Assembly: GCA_023393165.1 (NCBI GenBank)
Contig: JAEWMJ010000057.1
Span: forward strand, 1 to 64,000
Direction: 5' to 3'
Origin: Bacillota bacterium
Lineage (GTDB): Bacteria > Bacillota > Clostridia > Christensenellales > Christensenellaceae
Length of the DNA stretch: 64,000 bases
The translations under genes were made by a program, and so were the position numbers. Each line of letters starts with the position of its first letter. The first letter of the stretch is position 1. Shown here one piece after another: positions 58,564 through 64,000 of this stretch. Under the pieces are notes generated by a model. That model saw only the letters and a list, made by a program, of their open reading frames with translations, made no database searches and had not been told where the DNA came from.

Positions 58564-59562
58564 TCATAATTCATGCACCTTCCCATCTTCCAGCGATTCT
58601 TTCGCCGCGGTTACCGTCTTAAGAACTTGCAGAACGCTTTCCTTTGAAACCGTATCCGTGGGTATGCCCCTGACGACGCAATCCACAAAATACCGGATCT
58701 CCATCCCGTACGCGTCGCAGCTTTTCACGCCCACGTGATTGCCGCCGTCGCCCGGTTTGTACAGGAGGAGGGATGAAGTGCTTTTGGGGCCGATATTCTC
58801 GCCCGAAATAAAAACAAATTCCAGCGTGCCCTTTGTTCCCAGCATACGCATGCGCATGGTAAAGGGATATCCGGGGGTCATGCTCAGGCTCCCGTCCACC
58901 ATTGCGCTGACCCCGTTGTTAAATTTGAATATATTCATCACGTCGTTGTAATTATTCATGGCGTCTTTTTTTCCCGCGCTGTATACCGATCCGGGTTTCC
59001 CCAGCATAAAATGCAGAAAATCAATGTCGTGAAGAGTCAGGTTCATAAGCGTTTCCCCGGATTTTTGAGGATCTTTGTACCAGTCGCACCAGGCAGGCAT
59101 CTGCCCCAGCCTGGCCGCGTATACCGACACAAGATCGCCGATCTCCCCGCTTTCACAGATTTCCTTGATGCGCACATACTCGGGCCAGAAACGCAGTACC
59201 TGCGCCGCCATAATGCGGACGCCGTTTTTTTCTGCAGCCTCATAGATCCTTTTGGCCGCTTCAGGCGTCAGGGCAACCGGCTTTTCCACCAGAAGATGCT
59301 TTTTGGCATTTGCAGCCTTTGCCGCATACTCTTCGTGCATAAAACTGGGCAGGCAAATGTCCACCATGTCAATCTCAGCGTCCGCAAGAAGATCCTCCGG
59401 ATTTGTATAAGGTTTGAGCCCGTACTTTTCAGCAAACGCTTCGCATTTCTCCCCGTCGGCGTCGCATACCGCCGCAAATTCCGCGTTCCGCGGGCTGAGC
59501 GAACGGAACCCGTTTATATGCGCGTTTCCCATCATTCCCGCGCCGAGTATCCCGATTTTCAT
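58564..59562 (-). CDS. Gfo/Idh/MocA-family dehydrogenase 1
   Basis: A 332-aa oxidoreductase: Rossmann start I-G-I-L-G-A-G-M-M-G, D-I-C-L-P-S-F-M-H, and the family motif E-K-P-V-A-L-T. A C-terminal alpha/beta domain carries the substrate His region (L-T-L-H-D-I-D-F-L-H-F). It would oxidise or reduce a sugar or cyclitol with NAD(P). GGGAGG precedes the ATG. It is third in the DegT-Gfo-Gfo set. D-apiose dehydrogenase belongs to this family, which gives a possible link to the RLP operon. Confidence 0.88.
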   Translation of the reverse strand: MKIGILGAGMMGNAHINGFRSLSPRNAEFAAVCDADGEKCEAFAEKYGLKPYTNPEDLLADAEIDMVDICLPSFMHEEYAAKAANAKKHLLVEKPVALTPEAAKRIYEAAEKNGVRIMAAQVLRFWPEYVRIKEICESGEIGDLVSVYAARLGQMPAWCDWYKDPQKSGETLMNLTLHDIDFLHFMLGKPGSVYSAGKKDAMNNYNDVMNIFKFNNGVSAMVDGSLSMTPGYPFTMRMRMLGTKGTLEFVFISGENIGPKSTSSLLLYKPGDGGNHVGVKSCDAYGMEIRYFVDCVVRGIPTDTVSKESVLQVLKTVTAAKESLEDGKVHEL

Positions 59563-59594
59563 AGTTTCCCCTCCCTTACATTTTGACCTCGGCC

Positions 59595-60647
59595 CTATTT
59601 ATCCGGCGGCAGATCTATAAATCTGCCCGTTGCCGCGGACTCGTAAGCCGCTTCGGCCACGCGCTGCACATAAACCGCCTCGCTTGCCGGGCATTCCAGC
59701 GGTCTGCCCGTAAGGATCGATTCGCCGAACGATTCGATCTCCTTTGCATACATATTCCCGGGCGTAAATCCAATGTTTTCCCTGTCTGCGGGATTTTCAT
59801 CCTGCACCGCGTCGTAGAGCGCGTCCCCGGCTGTGAACAGCGCGTCCACCTCGCCGCCTTCCACCTGTCCGATGGTACGGTCGCCGATCAGGCGTCCGCG
59901 CGTACCGTAAAACTCGATACGCCACTTCGCAGCTTCGTCCGGAATATTGAAGTTTGCATTGATATTCCCAAAGGCTCCGTTTTCAAAGCACACCAGCAGC
60001 GAGGATGAATCGTCCACCTCATAGGAAAAGGTTTTGGTAGCCGCAAACGCTCCCACCCGGATGATTCTGCTGCCCATAATATACTGCAGAAGATCAATGA
60101 TATGAACGCCCATATCCATCAGCGCGCCGCCGCCCGACAGGTTTTTTTTCTGCCGCCATGCGCCCTGGATATCCGGATACCAGCAAGTGAATTGCCCGGA
60201 AGCGCTGACTAGCTCCCCCAATTTTCCCTGAGCGATCAGTTCCTTCATTTTCCGGTGGGCGGATGCGAACCGCATCATAAAACCCGCCGCAAGCTTTACG
60301 CCTTTTTTTTCGCAGTATCGGACCGCTTCTTCCGCTTCCGCCGCGCTTAATGCCACGGGCTTTTCTACCAGTATGTGCTTCCCCGCTTCCGCCGCAGCCA
60401 GTATCTGCTCTTTGTGGTAAAGGACGGGCGAAGCGATGTACACGGCGTCCACGCCGCTGTTTTGGAGCAGCTCGTTTGCATTGTCATATGCGTTTGGCGC
60501 ATTGTATTTTGTGCAAAGATCACGCGCCATCGTCATGTTCAATTCCATAATACTGTTTAGTTCGGCGTTTTTGGCCATCAGCATTCCAGGTATCGTTCTC
60601 CGGTCCGCAATGCCCCCGCCGCCCAGCACACCCCATTTGATTTTCAT
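59595..60647 (-). CDS. Gfo/Idh/MocA-family dehydrogenase 2
   Basis: A 350-aa protein with G-V-L-G-G-G-G-I-A at the nucleotide site, A-V-Y-I-A-S-P-V-L-Y-H, E-K-P-V-A-L-S, and G-G-G-A-L-M-D-M-G-V-H-I-I-D in the substrate domain. The ATG at 60647 follows GAGAGG; the longer frame to 60752 overlaps the aminotransferase gene. Its sequence differs clearly from the neighbouring dehydrogenase, so the two probably act on different steps. Confidence 0.88.
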   Translation of the reverse strand: MKIKWGVLGGGGIADRRTIPGMLMAKNAELNSIMELNMTMARDLCTKYNAPNAYDNANELLQNSGVDAVYIASPVLYHKEQILAAAEAGKHILVEKPVALSAAEAEEAVRYCEKKGVKLAAGFMMRFASAHRKMKELIAQGKLGELVSASGQFTCWYPDIQGAWRQKKNLSGGGALMDMGVHIIDLLQYIMGSRIIRVGAFAATKTFSYEVDDSSSLLVCFENGAFGNINANFNIPDEAAKWRIEFYGTRGRLIGDRTIGQVEGGEVDALFTAGDALYDAVQDENPADRENIGFTPGNMYAKEIESFGESILTGRPLECPASEAVYVQRVAEAAYESAATGRFIDLPPDK

Positions 60648-60661
60648 TTTACAACCTCTCT

Positions 60662-61930
60662 TTATTTGATATTCTTTTGAATGACTTTTTTCAGGCCCCG
60701 GATGCAGTACCCGATGTGTTCGCGTTCCCAGGTGGGATGCAGAAAAAGGCAAACCGTTTTTGCGCGGAGCGATTTCGCGACCGGACAGACCTGCTTTGAG
60801 TAATCAAGTTCCCCGCGCGTATACTCTTTGGAATAAAACGGAAATTTTGCATATCCAAATCCGTTTTTCTCCTTATAAGCCACCTCTTCATACGCTTCCG
60901 GCCACTGTATGCCGTAGCAGGGCACCCCTTCGGCCTGCATCTCTTTCAGTATCAGCGGGGCGTCAGCCTTCAGCCGGTCCGTATCCAGCAATATCGGGTA
61001 CCACCAGTAGGCGTTCTTCCTTACGTTATCATTATAAGGCAGCTTCAGGACGCCTTCCGCTCCCTCGAATGCGTGGTCGTACATTGCGGCGTATTCGTGC
61101 CGCCTTTTCAGATTCCAACTGTCAAAGCGTTTCAATTCGTTTATTCCGATGATGGACTGTATCTCGGTCATGCGGTAATTGAACCCCACCCTGTTGTGTA
61201 TATAAGGCAGTTTCTCTTCCAGCGCAAGCATGTTCATTCTTTTTTTTACGTCATATCCGTGATCCCGGATGGACCTGCATTCCCAGCCAATATCTTCGTT
61301 CATGGTGGTCACCATGCCTCCCTCGCCTCCGGTGGTGAAATGCTTGCTCTGGCAAAAGCTGAAGCATCCCACGTCCCCCACGGTTCCGGTTTTTCTTTCT
61401 CTAAATTCTCCGCCAAGGCACTGCGCGGCGTCTTCGATCACGTACAGGCCGTTTCCTTTTGCGATTTTGAGTATCTCCTCCATATCGGCCACAACGCCGT
61501 ACAGATGCACCACCACGATCCCTTTGGTCCGTGGGGTAATCTTCCGTCTGATATCTTCCGGATCGATCGTATGATCTGCGGTCACATCACAGAACACCGG
61601 CACAGCGCCCGCCTGCACAATGGCAAAGGAAGACGCGATAAAAGAATAGGAGGGAACCAGAACCTCGTCTCCCGGGCCGATCCCCAGGCTGGATATCCCC
61701 ACATGCAGCGCCGCCGTACCGCTGGCGGTAGAGACGGCCATTTGGGCCCCGCTCCATTCGCGGAACATTTCCTCAAATTCCATGCCTCTGGCGCCGGTCC
61801 AGTAATTCACCAGACCGCTTTCAAGAGGCTTTTGTATGTCTTCAAACGTTTCCTGTGCAAACTGAGGCCACATGGGAAACCCCATTTCTGCGATCCCGGC
61901 GGCGTTCATCACCAATTCGTCCCTGTTCAT
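60662..61930 (-). CDS. DegT/DnrJ/EryC1-family aminotransferase
   Basis: A 422-aa PLP enzyme: cofactor-binding S-G-T-A-A-L-H-V-G, D-V-T-A-D-H-T-I-D-P-E, E-D-A-A-Q-C-L-G-G, and the catalytic Lys in Q-S-K-H-F-T-T-G-G-E-G-G. Family members transaminate keto-sugars. Adjacent Gfo/Idh dehydrogenases are the usual partners that make or use the keto-sugar. I take the second ATG (61930), six bases after GGGGG. It is the first gene of a three-gene operon with its own promoter. Confidence 0.88.
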   Translation of the reverse strand: MNRDELVMNAAGIAEMGFPMWPQFAQETFEDIQKPLESGLVNYWTGARGMEFEEMFREWSGAQMAVSTASGTAALHVGISSLGIGPGDEVLVPSYSFIASSFAIVQAGAVPVFCDVTADHTIDPEDIRRKITPRTKGIVVVHLYGVVADMEEILKIAKGNGLYVIEDAAQCLGGEFRERKTGTVGDVGCFSFCQSKHFTTGGEGGMVTTMNEDIGWECRSIRDHGYDVKKRMNMLALEEKLPYIHNRVGFNYRMTEIQSIIGINELKRFDSWNLKRRHEYAAMYDHAFEGAEGVLKLPYNDNVRKNAYWWYPILLDTDRLKADAPLILKEMQAEGVPCYGIQWPEAYEEVAYKEKNGFGYAKFPFYSKEYTRGELDYSKQVCPVAKSLRAKTVCLFLHPTWEREHIGYCIRGLKKVIQKNIK

Positions 61931-61999
61931 ATCCATCCCCCGCTTCTATTTATTTTATATTGGAATTTTATAATATATTTATTCAGTGTCCTTATTAAT

Positions 62000-62028
62000 A
62001 GAATACCTTTATCATTTGTTTATGTCAA
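62000..62028 (-). promoter_or_regulatory. Promoter of the aminotransferase-dehydrogenase operon
   Basis: On the minus strand TTGACA (62028-62023), 17 bp, TATTCT (62005-62000). Confidence 0.82.
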
Positions 62029-62037
62029 TACGATTAA

Positions 62038-62060
62038 GTATTTATATGTGAAATAAATAC
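62038..62060. promoter_or_regulatory. Candidate ROK-regulator operator
   Basis: GTATTTAT (62038-62045) and ATAAATAC (62053-62060) are perfect inverted repeats, 7 bp apart. They lie just upstream of the -35 of the aminotransferase promoter and just past the end of the ROK gene. The AT-rich TTATTT-like half sites resemble those of Mlc/NagC-type ROK repressors. Confidence 0.6.
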
Positions 62061-62074
62061 GTGTAATTACAAAT

Positions 62075-63271
62075 TTACCCGGCGAAAAATTCGTTTCCAA
62101 AAAAAATGCGGTCCAGCATAAACAGCGCGCAGCCGTTGGTAACCGGGTTTCCCGCGGCCTTAAAATACTTTAAAATAATCCGGTTTATATCAGGGGCAAG
62201 GCTGATGTTCTTAAGACGGGCGCGCACAAGTTCAAGAAAATCCTCCCCCAACTCGGGTATTCTTCCGCCTATGATCACAGCCTCCGGATTCATCATATTG
62301 ATAATATTGCTGATCCCGTATGCAAGCCTGTTGGCTGCGTCTTCCAGCACGTTAAGGATCACTTCGTCTTTTTTCACGTACAACTCTTTTATGTCTTCAA
62401 ACGTAAGATCCCGCCCGGCGGCGTCCGACGAGCGCCGCACGATTGCCGGAACGCTCGCAAGAGTTTCCAGGCAGCCTCTTTTTCCGCACTTGCAGACAGG
62501 GCCGTTCATATCGACGGAAATATGCCCGAACTCCCCTGCATTGCCCAAAGCTCCCTCGAATATCTGGTTGTCCAGTATGATGCCCGCGCCGATGCCGACA
62601 TCGATATCGATAAAAATCAGGCTTTTGATATCCTCTTCCATTCCGGCTTTTTCAAAATAAGCGCAAAAATGCGATTCGTTTCCCATTGCCACGGATGCGG
62701 CGGGAAAATGGTTCTTAAGCCTTTCAAAAAAATCATTGTCCGGACCGATCTGTATCACCGTTGACTGGATCACCCTGCCCGCTGCGGTATCAATGATGCC
62801 CGGTACCCCGATGCACAGGCCTGCAATCTTATCACTGGATATTTTAAGCTTTGCCAGTATTTTATCCAGATTTTGTATGGCAGCGCCGCCGATCTTTGAA
62901 TAATCTTCCACGCCGACCCGTTTAAAAAGAAGCGGATTCCCTAAAAAATCGAACAATTCCAGGCTGAAGCCTCCGCCCGTAAATTCTATTCCGGCGACAT
63001 AACCGCCCTGGGGATTTATCTCCAGCATGATCGGTTTTCGCCCGCTTGTTTCGGACGTACCGGCGCCGGTTTCGAGCAGCAGTTCCCGCTCCAGCATTTC
63101 GTCCACCAGCGAGGAAACCGTGGTTGGACTGAGGCCGGTAATATTGGCAAGTTCCGCGCGTGAAACCGATCCGTGCCTGCGGATCAGACCAAAAAGCAGC
63201 GAAAGGTTCGCCTGTTTCATTGTCTGAAGATTGGACGGGGTTTCATTTTTGATCTTCTTTGCAGTCAGCAA
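62075..63271 (-). CDS. ROK-family transcriptional regulator
   Basis: A 398-aa protein: an N-terminal winged HTH (S-V-S-R-A-E-L-A-N-I-T-G-L-S-P-T-T-V-S) followed by a ROK sugar-kinase-like fold with G-V-P-G-I-I-D, E-F-G-H-I-S, and the zinc motif C-K-C-G-K-R-G-C-L-E. It probably senses a sugar or its phosphate and represses the DegT/dehydrogenase operon, perhaps also the RLP operon. The start is TTG at 63271, six bases after GGAGGAG. Confidence 0.88.
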   Translation of the reverse strand: MLTAKKIKNETPSNLQTMKQANLSLLFGLIRRHGSVSRAELANITGLSPTTVSSLVDEMLERELLLETGAGTSETSGRKPIMLEINPQGGYVAGIEFTGGGFSLELFDFLGNPLLFKRVGVEDYSKIGGAAIQNLDKILAKLKISSDKIAGLCIGVPGIIDTAAGRVIQSTVIQIGPDNDFFERLKNHFPAASVAMGNESHFCAYFEKAGMEEDIKSLIFIDIDVGIGAGIILDNQIFEGALGNAGEFGHISVDMNGPVCKCGKRGCLETLASVPAIVRRSSDAAGRDLTFEDIKELYVKKDEVILNVLEDAANRLAYGISNIINMMNPEAVIIGGRIPELGEDFLELVRARLKNISLAPDINRIILKYFKAAGNPVTNGCALFMLDRIFFGNEFFAG

Positions 63272-63320
63272 CTGATTCTCCTCCGCTTTTTCGTAAGTCC
63301 GGCGGCTTTTTGCCGGTGCA

Positions 63321-63866
63321 TCAGCCCATGAGTTCCATGCAGTTCATGACAAATTCCTGTTCCACTTTTTTAAAATCTTTCTCCGAGAAATCCGGATCGC
63401 TCAAAATATCCGGCGCTTCCGGGAAGACTTTTTCACCCATCAGAGTGTCGAATTCCGCGTAAAGCATCGCGTCGTCCACCGCATATACCTGCTTTGTTTC
63501 CTCCTGATTGAGAGAAATCCTGAAAGCCTTCCAGATGCATTCCTGCAGCCTGGATTCAATGGCAACGTATTCTAAAAGCTTCCTCTTCACTGGCCGGGTA
63601 ATGTCCGAAATATAGGCCTCGCTCGCGTCGTGCAGCAGGCATGCAAGGGCGACTTTTTTTGAATAGCCCCGGGCCCGTGCCTCGGCCGCACAATTTATGC
63701 AATGCTGAGCTACCGAAAAAAAATGCTCAAAATGTCCGTTGGCCCTGCAAAGAAGCGAAAGCGAATGCGCGATATCCATAAGTTTTATTACGGATGTGTT
63801 GGGCGCAGCGGGTGAAAAACGGATCTTGCTGTAAGTGGTGATACAATCAAGGGTGTCTTCGTTCAT
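63321..63866 (-). CDS. HD-domain phosphohydrolase
   Basis: A 181-aa HD protein of the YfbR/COG1896-like group: H in S-V-A-Q-H-C, H-D in L-L-H-D-A-S-E-A-Y, and a later Asp (Y-A-V-D-D-A) form the metal site. Nucleotidase activity on deoxynucleoside monophosphates is typical but not certain here. Its ATG lies inside the end of the upstream partial gene (overlap 20 bp), so the two are likely co-translated. Confidence 0.82.
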   Translation of the reverse strand: MNEDTLDCITTYSKIRFSPAAPNTSVIKLMDIAHSLSLLCRANGHFEHFFSVAQHCINCAAEARARGYSKKVALACLLHDASEAYISDITRPVKRKLLEYVAIESRLQECIWKAFRISLNQEETKQVYAVDDAMLYAEFDTLMGEKVFPEAPDILSDPDFSEKDFKKVEQEFVMNCMELMG

Positions 63867-64000
63867 TTTCTCTTAAGTCCTCCGGGATTTGCTTGCTTGT
63901 AATATACATTGTTATCGTGCCCATGCAGAGGAGTTCGCCCGCCTGGTCCCTGATTTCCACATTGCAAACGCCTATGCGGCCTCCGTGCTGCCGAACGGTT
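63847..64000 (-). CDS. PaaI-type hotdog thioesterase, C-terminal part
   Basis: The minus-strand frame entering from the window edge reads G-G-R-I-G-V-C-N-V-E-I-R-D-Q-A-G, then L-L-C-M-G-T-I-T-M-Y-I, and stops at 63847-63849. This is the last beta-hairpin pair of PaaI/YdiI-like thioesterases. The active-site half lies outside the window. Confidence 0.75.
   Translation of the reverse strand, partial: TVRQHGGRIGVCNVEIRDQAGELLCMGTITMYITSKQIPEDLRENERRHP

Overview
The window reads as a chromosomal segment of an anaerobic, spore-former-like member of the Clostridia (Bacillota). Three kinds of evidence support this. Shine-Dalgarno sites are strong (AGGAGG-type), with frequent TTG/GTG starts and TTGACA-N17-TATAAT promoters. 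The gene content is typical: an [FeFe]-hydrogenase-type protein, a C_GCAxxG_C_C protein, DNRLRE/DUF6385 proteins, a clostridial-type MutY, and corrinoid/folate methyl-transfer genes served by a cobalamin importer. Base composition is roughly balanced, with a few clearly AT-rich accessory genes. The species cannot be named from sequence alone. No rRNA, tRNA or CRISPR array was seen.

Layout. 0-2 kb: the edge of an insertion sequence, a UPF0316 membrane protein and mutY. 1.9-5.6 kb: a minus-strand cluster of a TPR-containing glycosyltransferase with DUF6385/DNRLRE surface-type proteins, one of them frameshifted. 5.8-6.6 kb: an ARMT1-like (DUF89) protein. 6.8-10.4 kb: a Crp/Fnr regulator with an SsuABC/TauABC-like importer, interrupted by a 276-bp palindromic element. 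10.5-16.2 kb: a WYL regulator, an M14 peptidase, a MerR regulator, a deleted Vat-type acetyltransferase, an iron-only-hydrogenase-type protein and a MarR regulator. 16.2-20.9 kb: a heterodimeric ABC exporter under the MarR gene and a C_GCAxxG_C_C protein. 21-22.7 kb: an AT-rich lipoprotein gene between two inverted copies of a dispersed structured repeat. 22.8-27 kb: a zinc operon (znuA-znuC-znuB-zur-CobW GTPase) behind a promoter with a Fur/Zur-type box. 27-30 kb: a PAS-GAF-GGDEF-HD-GYP sensor. 30-33 kb: a homocysteine methyltransferase/MTHFR fusion with a pterin methyltransferase.

33-38.6 kb: a FlxA-like coiled-coil protein, a membrane M28 protease, and a PadR-DUF1700-DUF4097 envelope module. 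38.6-42 kb: a double-CDGSH protein, and a short old-yellow-enzyme flavoprotein divergent from a PAS-LuxR regulator. 42-45.6 kb: a BtuFCD-type corrinoid importer behind two tandem cobalamin riboswitches. 45.8-50.5 kb: a thioesterase, an 8-oxoguanine-deaminase-like amidohydrolase, an L,D-transpeptidase lipoprotein, another lipoprotein and a third copy of the structured repeat.

50.7-56.5 kb holds the most interesting unit: a tightly spaced minus-strand operon of a RuBisCO-like protein, a TIM-barrel amidohydrolase, a PEP-hydrolase-like TIM barrel, a Tm-1-like ATP-binding protein, an RpiB-type isomerase and a triose-phosphate-isomerase homologue. The RLP + TpiA + RpiB combination matches the decarboxylating branch of 3-oxo-isoapionate-4-phosphate/tetrulose-phosphate metabolism, but the usual DUF1537 kinase is not in the operon. 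After a GGDEF protein (57-58.4 kb), 58.5-63.3 kb carries two Gfo/Idh/MocA dehydrogenases, a DegT-family aminotransferase and a ROK regulator. Together these suggest catabolism of an unusual, possibly branched, sugar acid. The window ends with an HD phosphohydrolase and a truncated hotdog thioesterase.
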